From assembly GCF_009870125.1 (NCBI RefSeq), contig NC_046683.1, positions 64,991,869-65,055,868 of the forward strand: a DNA stretch of 64,000 nucleotides. Direction: 5' to 3'. Source of the stretch: Drosophila pseudoobscura. Taxonomy: Eukaryota > Arthropoda > Insecta > Diptera > Drosophilidae. The notes under the pieces are model-generated. The model saw only the letters and a list, made by a program, of their open reading frames with translations, was not told the DNA's origin and made no database searches. Shown here one piece after another: positions 50,126-61,944 of the stretch. Made by a program: the position numbers and the translations under genes. Positions within the stretch are counted from its first letter, which is position 1. Each line of letters starts with the position of its first letter.

Positions 50126-53100
50126 TCAAGCTGATTCCTGCATTATGGTCTCGATTTCCGCTTCCAGTTCCCTGACCTGCAATTAAATTAAAAATGGGAC
50201 ATTTCAAAGAACTTGAATTGGGTATCAAATCTTGGTGGGGAAGACCAACCCTATTTCTGAAATGTTCCCTCGTTTTCTCGTCTGCCATTAGCTGGAAGGC
50301 TTCATTGTCTAGGCGCATGCGGTACTTCTGCAGCTCAGTCATCAGCCTTTTGAGCCTTTTTATGTTGACCCGAATCATCTCCTCCCGCTGCTTCACAGTC
50401 ATACCGAAGTCAGCGCTCATGGTTAGGCCGAATGAACAGAGTGGGCCCGCCGTAGAGAAAAGGTTCATTTTCCTTGAATGCTTCGAGTTCTCGTCCAGCA
50501 TATCCAGGTCCACGCTTTCGCAGCGCGCCAGCAGCTGTATCTGCTGCAGATGGCGACCCAGCATCTCCTCCGACTCGGAAGATGTGGCAAACAACGTGAG
50601 ATTGGGCTCGTGTCGTTTGCTAACCTTATGCTTGCTCTTCAGCTGGCGAATACTCTGGCAAATGCCGACTATATCGTTGATCTCCGCATCGAGCTTTCTG
50701 TCCGCGTAATCCGACAGTTTCACCTCAATATTGAGTGGCACGTGCTGCAGTAGCTCTGAGGCCACGAACGGTGTGAACGGCGCCATGGCCTGCAAGCCCC
50801 AGCTGAGGCAAGCGGTCAGGGTGCCCACGTGGATGTAGCCGTTCGGTGTTCGATGGTTAATTTCAGTCTTGGTGGTTTCCTGTGGGTTAAATATCAGAGC
50901 GTTAAGGGTCAAGCGGGGGGACTGATGATCGGCATTGGAATACCAGGTAAGTATCACAGAGATTTTGATAGAAGAATTGCTTGAGGGCTGCCGTAGCCAT
51001 GTGGAAATTGTAGTTTTTGTAGCTGTCCGAGCATATGGCCAATGTCTCTCCCAGACGGCCAATGATCCAGCGATCCCATGTGCCTAGATTGACTCCTTCC
51101 AGCGTCTCGTATTGATGCAGCGAGATGCTCAGACGCTCCGCAGCTCCCATTGTGAAGCGCATGGCCTGCCAGATCTTGTTGATGAACAGCTTGTTGGTGT
51201 GGCAGGTGGTCACATCGAAGTTGATGAAGTGGTTCTTAATGTTGTGGCTGAGGAGAGTGAAGCGCAGCGCATCTGTGCCGCACTCCTGGATGCCTTTGGG
51301 AAACATTTTGCTCATGCACTTGTACGAAACGTCCATCTCAGCCTTATTGATGACGCCCGCCTGCATGGATTGCTCAAGCCCATCCATGATACTCTGCAAG
51401 GAGCATATTGCTTAAGTTGTGTTGTTGTATAGGAAAAGCGAGTGACTTACATCCAGGCTGGCGCCTTGGACCACCTGCTGGGGGGCCACGATGTTGCCGA
51501 GGCTCTTGGACATTTTTCTGCCATGGGCATCGCAGACGATGCCATTGAGTAGCACCTTGTTGAAGGGAGCCTCGCCAGTCAACTTCAGGCCCATCATCAT
51601 CATGCGGGCCACCCAGAAGAAGAGTATGTCATGTCCCGTCTGCATTATATCCAGTGGATACTTCTCCTTATACGAAGCATTGGGCCAGCCGGCCACGGAG
51701 AAGGGCAGCAATGCCGAGGAGAACCAAGTGTCCAGCACATCTGGGTCACGGACTAGTGTCAGCTCCTCCTCGCTACCGCCCAACAGTGCTAAGGCCTTTT
51801 GGATGGCCTCCTGCTCGCTGGGAGCAGCCACCCAGTGGGTGTTTCCCTCGGCATCACTGAACTGGTAGGCGGGCACCTGATGGCCCCACCATAGTTGCCG
51901 AGAGATGCACCAGTCGCGACCGTCCTGCAGCCAGCGATCCCACTCCACCTCAAAATTGGACGGAATGATCTGCAGTCGACCGCTGTTCAGCTCGGAGAGC
52001 GCATCCTGGGCCATTTCTTTGCAATTTAGAAACCACTGGGGCCAGATCATGTACTCGATGACATCCTTGGACCGAGAGCAGATGGGCAGCTGGATGGGAT
52101 GAGGGCGAACCTGGCGAAGCAGTCCCATACTCTCAAGAAGATGGACGATTTGGTCACGAGCCTCGAAACGCGGCATTCCCTCGAAGTCTTTAAAGGTATC
52201 CAGAATGAATCCGTCCTGGCTGAAAACCTGCCGAGGCTCCAAGTTGTGACGGGCTGCCAGCTCGAAATCGAACTTGTCGTGGGCCGGCGTGATCTTGACA
52301 GCCCCTGTGCCGAAGTCCCTGTCCACGGCCAGGTCGAAGACGAGGGGAATCGTGTCGTTGCGAAAGGGATGCTTCAGTTGGACCATATCTCTGTTACGAT
52401 ACTTGCTGTACCGGGGATCGAGTGGGTGCACGGCAACGGCCACATCGCCCAGAATTGTCTCTGGCCTGGTGGTGGCTACCACAATCTCCTCGGCAGACCC
52501 ATCTGGCTGTGTTTCGCCATCCACGACGGTGTAGGCAAAGTCGAAAATTCTGCCAAACGCGATGCTATGCTTGTAGCCTGGAACCCGAATATCGGTGGGC
52601 TCCTTAATATCCATCACTTCGACCTCGATGTCCGAGATGGCCGATTGCAGTGTGGTGGACCAATTGACCAGCGAATTGCGCCGCCTGATGAGCCCTTCAT
52701 CGAAGAGTCGCTCGAAGGCCACATTGACGGCATGTGCCTGCTGTTCGTCCATGGTGAAGTACTCGCGTGACCAATTAAGATTGCAGCCCAACAGGCGCAG
52801 GTCCTGCACGATCCCAGCCCCCTTGGCCGCCTTCCACCTCCACACCTCCTCCAGAAAGGCCTCTCGTCCGATATCATGGCGCGTCTTTCCCTGGGCAGTT
52901 GTCAGTGTGCGTTCCACCACCACCTGTGTGGCTATGCCGGCATGGTCGGTGCCCGGCACCCAATCCACCTCGTAGCCAAGCTGACGCTGCTGGCGCGCTA
53001 TCACATCCTGCACGGTGGCCATCAGAGCGTGGCCCAGGTGCAGATTCCCCGTCACATTTGGCGGTGGTAGCAGCATACGGTAGGGTCCACGGTTGCAGCT

Positions 53101-53369
53101 ATTGCCTTCCTGGGGCAGATTCGCCTCCTCCTTGTCACGCTCCCAATAGGCCTCTTCGACCTCTTTGGGCTGGTAGCCCGCCGCCAAATGCACTTTTGTG
53201 TCGGCATCTGCAATGGAACGAATGGGACACCTTCAGCCGGTGGCGCATTATTCAATGAAAATGACCTCTGCTTACTCTTTGCTGTGCTGTAATATAATGT
53301 GGCAAGCCGTGGCTGGTATAGGTACTTCTGCTGAAGAACCTTACACGTTATATTCTTGATATTTCTCAT
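50126..53369 (-). CDS. ValRS-m: Mitochondrial valyl-tRNA synthetase
   Basis: Charges mitochondrial tRNA-Val with valine. Five exons, 53369-53276, 53207-51451, 51393-50944, 50879-50250 and 50176-50126, join in phase to 993 residues. A basic N-terminal leader of about 30 residues lacking acids (MRNIKNITCKVLQQ) suggests mitochondrial import. Class I signatures are present: the HIGH-type HLGH in PPPNVTGNLHLGHAL, and KMSKS in HGRKMSKSLGN. The CP1 editing domain lies between them (TTRPETILGDVAVAVHP), then the anticodon-binding domain (RWIIGRLGETL) and a C-terminal coiled-coil arm. The donor after exon 3 reads GTATTC, a weak site, but phase and the resulting YLETTKTE junction support it. It is divergent from alphaCOP with 382 bp between start codons. 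Confidence 0.94.
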
Positions 53370-53751
53370 GTTGCCAGTTATTTGTTATGTCAAAGGGGGA
53401 TCAAAATATAAAAACGGCTGTCAGTGTTGTCAAGCGATGCTGTGAACAGCTGTTCGATTCGAATGGAATTGCAACTCTGCCTGCCTATTCAAGAAGAAGA
53501 TAATTGACGTGTCACAATTTGTACAATTGGTTGGTGTTTTTCTCAAAATTATTATTGGGCAGGGCCTACGTGGTGCATAAGTGGTTTTATGTTGGGACAG
53601 ATGCGCTAATACTTACATATTTTTATACAGGAAAGTGCCCGAACTTACTTCAAGCGGGTACATACGTGAAACGTAAGCCGACACGGAACAACGCCAGGCA
53701 GCAAAATCGAAAACAAGAACAAGTATCTCTGTCACAGTAAAAACTGCCAAC
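53370..53751. promoter_or_regulatory. Shared divergent promoter, ValRS-m / alphaCOP
   Basis: The 382 bp between the two start codons must hold both promoters and both 5' UTRs. AACAGCTGTT at 53445-53454 is a perfect palindromic form of the CAGCTG E-box core-promoter word of fly housekeeping genes. Being palindromic, it could serve both directions. No TATA box is seen. Confidence 0.6.
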
Positions 53752-56700
53752 ATGTTGAAGAATTTTGAGTCAAAGTCGGCTCGAGTGAAGGGCCTCTCCT
53801 TTCACCCCAAACGCCCCTGGATTCTGACCAGTTTGCACAGCGGTGTCATCCAGCTATGGGACTACCGCATGCACACGCTCTTGGAGAAGTTTGACGAGCA
53901 CGATGGCCCTGTACGCGGCGTGGCATTTCATCAGCAGATGCCCCTCTTTGTCTCCGGCGGCGACGACTACAAGATCAAGGTGTGGAACTACAAGCAGCGT
54001 CGCTGCATTTTCACTCTGCTGGCGCATTTGGACTACGTGCGCACTGTGGCTTTCCACCATGAATACCCCTGGATCTTGAGCGCTTCCGATGATCAGACCA
54101 TTCGCATCTGGAATTGGCAGTCGCGCAACTGCATCTGCGTGCTGACCGGCCACAACCACTATGTGATGTGTGCCCAGTTCCATCCCACGGAGGATCAGAT
54201 TGTCTCCGCCTCACTGGATCAGACGGTGCGCGTCTGGGACATTTCGGGATTGCGCAAGAAGAATGTTGCCCCCGGTCCAGGCGGCTTGGATGATCATCTG
54301 AAGGGTAACCCTGGAGCCACCGATCTGTTCGGCCAGGCCGATGCCGTGGTTAAGCATGTGCTCGAGGGACACGATCGCGGCGTCAATTGGGCCAGTTTCC
54401 ATCCCACTCTGCCGCTGATTGTGTCGGGCGCAGACGACCGTCTGGTGAAGCTGTGGCGCATGAACGAATACAAGGCTTGGGAGGTGGACACGTGCCGTGG
54501 CCACTACAACAACGTGTCCAGCGTTCTGTTCCATCCCCGCCAAGATTTAATCATCTCGAACGGCGAGGATCGCAGCATTCGCGTCTGGGACATGACCAAG
54601 CGTCAGTGTCTCTTCACATTCCGGCGGGACAACGAGCGCTTCTGGATTCTGACAGCCCATCCCACACTCAATCTCTTTGCAGCCGGTCACGATGGCGGTA
54701 AGATCCCGTTGTTAATTGCTTTGTCTTCTTCTATAAACTAAGATTATGTCCCTTCAGGCATGGTTGTCTTCAAGCTGGAGCGTGAGCGTCCCGCCTATGC
54801 TGTGCATGGCAACATGCTTTACTACGTGAAAGACCGCTACCTGCGGAAACTGGACTTTACCACCACCAAGGACGCTGTGGTGATGCAGCTGCGGCCGGGC
54901 AAGTCGCCCGTGTACAGTATGTCGTACAACCCGGCCTTGAACGCCGTGCTCATCTGCACGCGCACCAATAACCTGGAGAACAGCACCTACGACCTGTGCC
55001 AGATACCCAAGGACACCGAGAGCCAGAACGAGTCCGACAGCAAGCGCAGCTCGGGCATCACGGCCATTTGGGTGGCTCGCAACCGCTTTGCGGTGCTGGA
55101 TCGCAACCAGCAGCTGGTGATCAAGAACTTCAAGAACGAGGTCACCAAGAAGATACCCACCTTCTGCGAGGAGATCTTCTACGCCGGCACGGGCATGCTG
55201 CTCATCCGGGATCCCGAGTTTGTCACCCTCTACGAAGTGCAGCGCCTCGTGTCCGTGGGCAGCATCAAGCTGGCCAAGTGCCGCTACGTGGTCTGGTCGC
55301 CAGACATGTCGCTGGTGGCCCTGCTCTGCAAGCACTCGGTCACCATCTGCGACCGCCGGCTGCAGTATCTGTGCACCGTGCAGGAGAACTGTCGCGTCAA
55401 GTCCGGGGCCTGGGACGAGTCCGGCGTGTTTATCTACACCACGAGCAATCACATCAAGTATGCAATCACCAACGGAGATCACGGCATCATTCGCACCCTC
55501 GACCTGCCCATCTATCTGACGCGCGTCAAGGGCAACCAGGTGTTCTGCCTCGATCGCGAGTGCCGCACCCGCGTCCTGACCATCGATCCCACGGAATACA
55601 AGTTCAAGCTGGCGCTCATCCAGCGCAAATACGACGAGGTCCTGCACATGGTCCGCAACGCTCGCCTCGTGGGACAGAGCATCATTGCCTATTTGCAGCA
55701 GAAGGGCTATCCGGAGGTAGCGCTCCACTTTGTGAAGGACGAAAAGACCCGCTTTGGCCTGGCGCTGGAGTGCGGCAACATTGAGATAGCCCTGGAGGCG
55801 GCCAAGGCCCTAGACGACAAGGATTGCTGGAATCGCCTGGGCCAGAGTGCCCTGCTCCAGGGCAACCACCAGGTGGTTGAGATGTGCTACCAGCGCACCA
55901 AGAACTTCGACAAGCTCAGCTTCCTCTACCTGATCACCGGCAATCTGGAGAAACTCAAGAAGATGATTAAGATCGCAGAGATACGCAAGGATATCTCGGC
56001 CCAGTACCAGGGTGCCCTGGTCCTTGGCGACTTCAAGGAGCGGGTGAGCATTCTCAAGAACTGCGGCCTGACCTCGATGGCCTATCTGACGGCAGCCACC
56101 CATGGCCTGGATGAGCTCGCCGAATCGCTGGCTGAGACCATCACCTCGCAGGGCGACACTCTGCCTGAAGTAAACCCCAATGCCACGTTGCTGAAGCCCC
56201 CTGTGCCCATCCAGCAGCTGGAGACCAACTGGCCGCTCCTGTCTGTGTCCAAGGGCTTCTTCGAAGGCGCCATGGTGACGCGGGCTGGCAACAGCGCCAC
56301 TGCTCGCCAGGCACTCAACATTAATGCCGACGCCGCAGTGCTGGAGGAGCATAACGGTGGCGGCGATGGCTGGGGTGCAGATGCCGATCTGGGACTGGAC
56401 GATGACGGTGATGATGAGATGCACGATGCCCTCAGCAGTGACGAGCTGCCAGGAGGTGCTGGCGGAGAGGATGGGGCCGGCTGGGATGTGGGCGACGACG
56501 ATCTGGTCGTTCCCGAGGAGCTGGCATCCAAGATAAAGGCATCGGCCCTGGACAGCAACTACTATGCGGCTCCCAACAAGGGATTGTCCCCATCACAGCA
56601 ATGGGCCAACAACTCGCCACTCGTTCTCGATCATGTCAAGGCCGGCGCGTTCGAGAGTGCCTTCCGCCTGCTCAACGATCAGCTGGGAGTGGTCAACTTC

Positions 56701-57519
56701 AAGCCTTTCAAGACACTCTTTCTGCAGAACTACGCCTGCTCGCGCACTAGCTACACGGCCAATCCCAATCTGCAATCGCTAAGCGGCTACCCGCTGCGCA
56801 ACTTCTCCGAGACGAATGCAAAACTGCAGCGTCCGGCCATGGGTATCAAGCTGAACGACCTGGTGTCCCGCCTGCAGGCTGGCTACCAGATGACCACATC
56901 CGGCAAGTTCACGGAGGCCATCGAGAAGTTCCATTCCATTCTGATCAGTATTCCGCTGCTTGTGGTGGAGACCAAGCTTGACACGGCCGAGGCCCAGCAG
57001 CTGTTGAAGATCTGCTCCGAGTACATTGTGGGCCTCAAGATGGAAACGGAGCGTAAGGGGATGCCGAAATCGACTCTCGAGGAGCAAAAGCGCCTCTGCG
57101 AGATGGCCGCCTACTTCACCCATTGCAAGCTACAGCCGGTGCATCAGATTCTCACCCTTCGCACCGCCCTCAACATGTTCTTCAAGCTGAAGAACTATCG
57201 GACGGCGGCTTCGTTTGCGCGCCGCCTGCTCGAGCTGGCCCCCAGGCCGGACGTGGCCCAGCAGGTGCGCAAGATCCTGCAGGCGTGCGAAATAAATCCC
57301 GTGGACGAGCACCAGCTGCAGTACGAAGAGTTCAATCCATTCAACATATGCGGCATCAGCTGGAAGCCGCTGTATCGCGGCAAGCCGGAGGTGACCTGCC
57401 CCTTCTGTAACTCTTCGTACGATCCCCAATTCAAGGGTAATCTCTGCAACGTGTGCGAGGTCAGCCAGATCGGCAAGGATTGCATCGGACTGCGCATTTC
57501 CAACCTGCAGTTCCGCTAA
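53752..57519 (+). CDS. alphaCOP: Coatomer subunit alpha (alpha-COP)
   Basis: Scaffold subunit of the COPI coat, acting at Golgi membranes in retrograde Golgi-to-ER traffic and binding KKxx cargo signals. Exons 53752-54697 and 54758-57519 join in phase to 1235 residues, the usual family length. The N-terminal WD40 propeller covers about residues 1-320 (repeats end in IQLWDY, IKVWNY, IRIWNW, VRVWDI, VKLWRM, IRVWDM). A second beta-propeller and an alpha-solenoid follow. An acidic, Gly/Asp-rich linker spans about 840-905 ([20 protein letters not shown]). The C-terminal COPI domain ends with paired cysteines ([17 protein letters not shown]) that probably hold zinc and bind epsilon-COP. High GC and even codon use suggest strong expression. 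Confidence 0.98.
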
Positions 57520-58126
57520 AGTGAGCGGCTCTTCAGCTTATTTTCGCCACTTCATTTGTGCTTTCCCCTACGCCTAGCGAGACCCACATAAGATCCCTCT
57601 AATAATCCTTAGCCTAGTTTTACACGATACACGCATATTAATATATATCAAGTGTCATTAATTGTATATTATAATGGTATTCAAAACAAAAGACGTCTTT
57701 CGTTTTTCTTCTTAATCAACAGAATGCGTCACACCAGACGACACGACATCCGTGCGCTGCGTCACAGAACTACGAGTATTAGTCGAATCTTGATTAGTTA
57801 TGTGGATGTATTTTAAGTTAAGAGTTAAGAGCTACATGTACGACACTAATTTCACATTAAATAGTAATGTTTAATACCATAGAAGCATACGATACGTAAA
57901 GGTAAGCGAATTAGGGCTAAAACTAGTCTAGGAGCATATATATGGTGTATGTATATATATATTCGATATTCGAGCGTGCCTATCCCCATAGTCGTATCCG
58001 GGAGAAGGAGGAGCATTTTCAGTTGTCCATAAAATATTGAGTATTTGCAAATTGAGTCTCTTGCTGCTGCTGCTGCTGTTCGTGGTCGTGTTGGAGGGAC
58101 GGCGCTGGCGCCGTCCACAGGTCCAA
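57520..58126. other. Convergent 3' ends of alphaCOP and the CBF-beta gene
   Basis: These 607 bp separate the two stop codons of convergent genes, so they hold both 3' UTRs. The sequence is AT-rich with TATATA near 57940-57962 and GCTGCTGCT at 58061-58078. No other gene is seen. Confidence 0.7.
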
Positions 58127-58768
58127 CTAACGTCGCCACATGCTGGCGCCCACACCAATGCCGCCGGAGGCGACGCCCCTGCGCACGGCCTCCATCTCGT
58201 CCTGCCGATTATCGCGATAGGCACGCTTGGTGTCCTCAAATTCGCGTAGCCGCTGGTTGTAGCGGTCGATCTGGTCGCGCAAAATGGCATCCTCGTGCAT
58301 GGCACGGCGTTCGTCGTACTCCAGGCAGCCAACGCCATCCAGACGCTCCAGATCCAGCCAGCCCCGGAAGCGAACACAGACGCCGTTCATTATGAAGTAC
58401 GACTTGATGTGCACTTTTCCATGCTCCTTGTCGAAGTCGCACTCCTTGTCGTGCAGATAGGGATTCTGGTTGGCGTTAAACACCAGCTGCAGGTTTGTGC
58501 CAGAGGCCACAAAGCTGGTCTCCGTGTGTCCCTCGCGACAGCCGTTCATGAAGCGCACCTGGCGCTCCTCGATGCTTCGCTCGCGGTAGCCCGTGTAGCG
58601 GATCTCGCTCTCGCGGCTCAGTCGTCGAAACAGCTCGTCGCTCTCGAACTTGGACTTCTGGTCGGGCACCACGCGTGGCATCTTGAAGATAAATCGGGGC
58701 TTCGGCTGCTCATAGAGTCCAATTGTGTCGTACGGAATCATGTTGGCCAAGGCTGCCTCGTTCATCAT
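58127..58768 (-). CDS. Bro: CBF-beta (Brother / Big brother) Runx partner
   Basis: Non-DNA-binding beta subunit that binds Runt-domain transcription factors (Runt, Lozenge) and raises their DNA affinity. This single exon encodes 213 residues, the length of the two fly paralogues. The CBF-beta fold covers about residues 12-150 (VVPDQKSKFESDELFRRLSR, IRYTGYRERSIEERQVRF, FVASGTNLQLVFNANQ, VRFRGWLDLERLDGVGCLEY). A charged helix and a Gly-rich tail follow. There are two adjacent start codons (58768 and 58765). The family is certain. Bro rather than its paralogue Bgb is chosen from remembered position next to alphaCOP in D. melanogaster, and could be wrong. Confidence 0.9.
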   Translation of the reverse strand: MMNEAALANMIPYDTIGLYEQPKPRFIFKMPRVVPDQKSKFESDELFRRLSRESEIRYTGYRERSIEERQVRFMNGCREGHTETSFVASGTNLQLVFNANQNPYLHDKECDFDKEHGKVHIKSYFIMNGVCVRFRGWLDLERLDGVGCLEYDERRAMHEDAILRDQIDRYNQRLREFEDTKRAYRDNRQDEMEAVRRGVASGGIGVGASMWRR

Positions 58769-59564
58769 TTTGATGGCGTAGTGTTAGCGTTCACTTAAAA
58801 GCGCACTGATAATCGCGTAATATCCGCAGGTTCCTATTAATTTGGCGCTACAATGCCTTAATTCTTTATCTATTTCACTGCGGGCGCAGAAAACAACACA
58901 CAATACAACAAAAAGGTTTGTTTGCGGTTTTGATATACCAACTGATGCGGGCAGTGTGACCGCGGACTTATCTTTAAAATGTACGGTCTGACCCTCGGAA
59001 ATATACCAGAATTTACCGTCTCATTTTAAAAATATACCGTAAATATACTGACGAATTCAACTTCTATATTCCTCGACTTGTATATTCCGTAGCTATGTAG
59101 ATCTCTCAGCCCTGCCCACATAATTTTATCCAATTAATGAATCTATTTTCTACTGAGTGGCTTATTTTAAATACTAGACTTTTGATTGATTTGATTTACT
59201 TTTGATTTTTTGCCTCAATTTTGGTTCCTCAACAACAATACAGCGTCTCGTATGATGAATAACCGTACTTAGTTCACTTAAGCACCCTCTATTTAAACAG
59301 CTCAACAGCATGAGGTAAATGGAGGAAAATATTGCCGATTGTAAATTGCGAATTGTAAATGAAAGTTACAAAAACCACTATATCTTTCACCTGAACTGCG
59401 CTAAAATGGTTACATTTTCAATATTTTCGGTGGAATATTGAAAAACCCCCTTGGGCTGCAATGGGTTAACGGTTCTCAACATGACAGACAACGCGGTTGT
59501 TGCTTGTTTTCATTTCCTTATAGTTGGTATTTGATTTGGATTATCCTTCCATCCACTGCATAAC
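58769..59564. promoter_or_regulatory. Divergent upstream region of CBF-beta gene and methyltransferase
   Basis: CAGTGTGACC at 58952-58961 is the reverse complement of GGTCACACTG, the fly core-promoter Motif 1 (M1BP site), oriented for the minus-strand CBF-beta gene. Just beyond it, 58980-59050 holds repeated GGTATATTT-like words read on the minus strand (ATATACC, then ATATACCGTAAATATAC). The rest is AT-rich and probably contains the methyltransferase promoter close to 59.5 kb, where no TATA box is evident. Confidence 0.6.
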
Positions 59565-60669
59565 ATGAGCGGTACTCCCACGGCCGATGACTGTGAGAAG
59601 CGACCTCAGTTCGGCACACGTTTACTCAAGGACAGCGACGACGTCTTTAAGCACAATGCTTGGTAAATATGCGTGGCAAGGTCTGCGGCGTTTCGCCAGC
59701 AAAACTTGGGAGCACACTCGAGAGCGCAAGAAGCCAGCGGGTGCTGGCGGGCGCATACTAACCGACGTGCGCGAGGTGTTCGAGTTTAATGCATGGTACA
59801 CATTGTTGGCACAAAAACTCTAAAATGCGATCTAAAATGTGCTCTGCAGGGACCACGTGCAATGGGATGAGGAGCAGGAGCTGGCCGCACAGGCGGCCGT
59901 GGCAAAGAACTCGTGCAGCAAGCTGAACGACGATGAGCGGGAGCGATTTCAGTCGGATGCACCGAAGTTTTGGGACTCTTTCTATGGCATACACGACAAT
60001 CGGTTCTTCAAGGACCGTCACTGGCTGTTTACCGAGTTTCCCGAGCTAGCGCCCATTGATGTCAGTGAGCAGCAGTCACGGAGCATCTTTGAGCTGGGCT
60101 GTGGCGTCGGCAACACCATCTTACCCCTGCTCCAGTACAGCGTGGAGCCAAAGCTAAAAGTCTTTGGCTGCGACTTTTCTGCCAGGGCCATCGATATACT
60201 TCGCAGCCAGCCGCAGTTCGATGAGAAACGCTGCGAGGTATTCGTAATGGATGCCACGGAGGAGCAGTGGCCGGTTCCCTTTGAAGAGAACTCGCAGGAT
60301 ATCATTGTAATGATATTTGTGCTGTCCGCCTGTCAGCCAAAGAAAATGCAGCAGATACTGGACAATTGCTATCGCTACCTGCGACCCGGTGGCCTGCTCC
60401 TCTTCAGGGACTACGGCCGCTACGACTTGGCCCAGCTGCGCTTCAAGAGCGGAAAATGCTTGGAGGACAACTTCTATGTGCGCGGCGATGGCACCCTGGT
60501 GTATTTCTTTACAGAGGAAGAGCTACGTGGTATGTTCACTAAGGCGGGGCTCCAGGAGGAACAGGTGATTGTGGACCGAAGGCTGCAGGTGAATCGGAGT
60601 CGCGGCCTGAAGATGTATCGCGTTTGGATACAGGCAAAGTTCAAAAAACCTCTGGTTCCGACTTCTTAG
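59565..60669 (+). CDS. metl: METTL2/METTL8-type tRNA m3C methyltransferase
   Basis: SAM-dependent enzyme of the family that makes 3-methylcytidine at position 32 of certain tRNAs. The common exon 59850-60669 holds the SAM-binding motif (IFELGCGVGNTILPLL), the following strands (VFGCDFSARAIDILR, VFVMDATEEQWPVPF) and the LRPGGLLLFRDYGRYDLAQL segment. Two 5' segments can join it. Exon A is 59565-59662 (MSGTPTADD to FKHNA, METTL2-like, no leader; 305 residues in total). Segment B runs from an ATG at 59656 to 59795 (MLGKYAWQGLRRFASK to VFEFNA, METTL8-like, with a mitochondrial-type leader; 319 residues in total). Both end at the same point in a Trp codon completed by the shared exon. Symbol from memory of the fly gene beside Bro; the family call is firm. 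Confidence 0.9.
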
Positions 60670-61944
60670 CTTTCGTTAATCGTTGAGCTGTAATCGATTT
60701 CCTTTTTCTTTTCATCGACTTGGCGTATGAATGTTAAAATCGGCAGCTACATGTCAAGTAGAATGTCCAGGATAACTTTTTGGCTCGTTAATTTTGCAGA
60801 AAAGCTTTCGGCTCTGTTAACTTTGCAGAAGCATACACATAACATAACAGTTAGGAAAGGAAAGCTGTGAGTTTTCGCAGTTGGCTAAAAACGTCGTAAG
60901 TGAAAATTTTCCTGTGCTACGTAAAATAATTTTTAGTTAAATAATTAAGGAACAATTTGTTGTAAACTTGCGCTGCCAGGACAAAGTAAAAGTGCTTACC
61001 ACACAATGTTATAGAATTCGTAATCGAAAACATAAAGAATGCGACTAAAAGGCCTTTCGAATGAAAGCAAAACCATTATCGTGTAGAATTTCATTGATTT
61101 TTTCCCCTAGCCAAGACAGGCCAGTGCCAAGTTGCGAACTTGCAAAGATTTGTAGAGTCCACACGCGAATATATATTTTTTTTGTGTGCAGAAATATCCC
61201 GAGACTGCCCCAGGGGGTATGCAACAGAAAGGTGCACCAAGTGCACCCACGCAAACACACACACACATAGAGAGAGCCGTGGGCAGGCCACTGGGCGTGT
61301 TGCAAGCCCCCACTCGACTTCTTACTCGTAAAAATACTCAATTCTCAATCCAAATATAAGTCTAAAAATAGTTTCAACTATTTTTACACTCTTCCCACCA
61401 ACAGTTCAGTTTCAGTTTCGCCGAGCCAGAAGATCCCTCTGAGGCTGTCGTGGCAAGTGTTACCCACACACTCGACATACACACACACACACACATCAAG
61501 CCAATCCCCCCGCAACCGCTGAGGCGAGCCGAGAGGAGTGAAAATTCATTGACGATTGGGGGCGACAAAGCTCAGGCGAAAGAGAGAGAGAGAGCGTGAG
61601 ACAGCGAGCGAGCGAGCGAGTGAGCAAGAAAAAGAGCGCAACCCTCGACAACAAAAACAACGAAGCAGAGTTCTGCTGCACCCAACGCACCACCACCCGC
61701 CACCACCGCCGCCATCAGCACATCTGCTGCTACTACCGTCACCTCACCCGCGAAACGACCCTCCCCGACCTCGACGCTCGACGCTCCCAAAGTGAAAGAC
61801 GTTGGCCAAGTGCATACCTATTCACACGGGAACCAGAACCAGTCGCAGTCGCAGTCGCAGTTACAGCCACAGACACCGCAAACCGAGTTTTGTTAATACA
61901 TCAGCGGCTGCAACAACACCGAAAACAACAACAAAACAATAGAA
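60670..61944. other. Spacer and nSyb 5' untranslated region
   Basis: Noncoding. The part from about 61380 is rich in GAGAGA/GCGAGC (61578-61625), CACACA and CCACC, with CAGTCG repeats near 61840-61860, as in long neuronal 5' UTRs. It probably forms the first nSyb exon, which ends at the GTAAGT donor at 61947. Other nSyb promoters may lie further up. Open frames here are low-complexity and not called. Confidence 0.6.

Noticed and set aside
54754-55728. 324-codon minus-strand frame opposite alphaCOP
   Set aside because: Shadow of a highly biased coding sequence; the plus frame encodes clear coatomer sequence.
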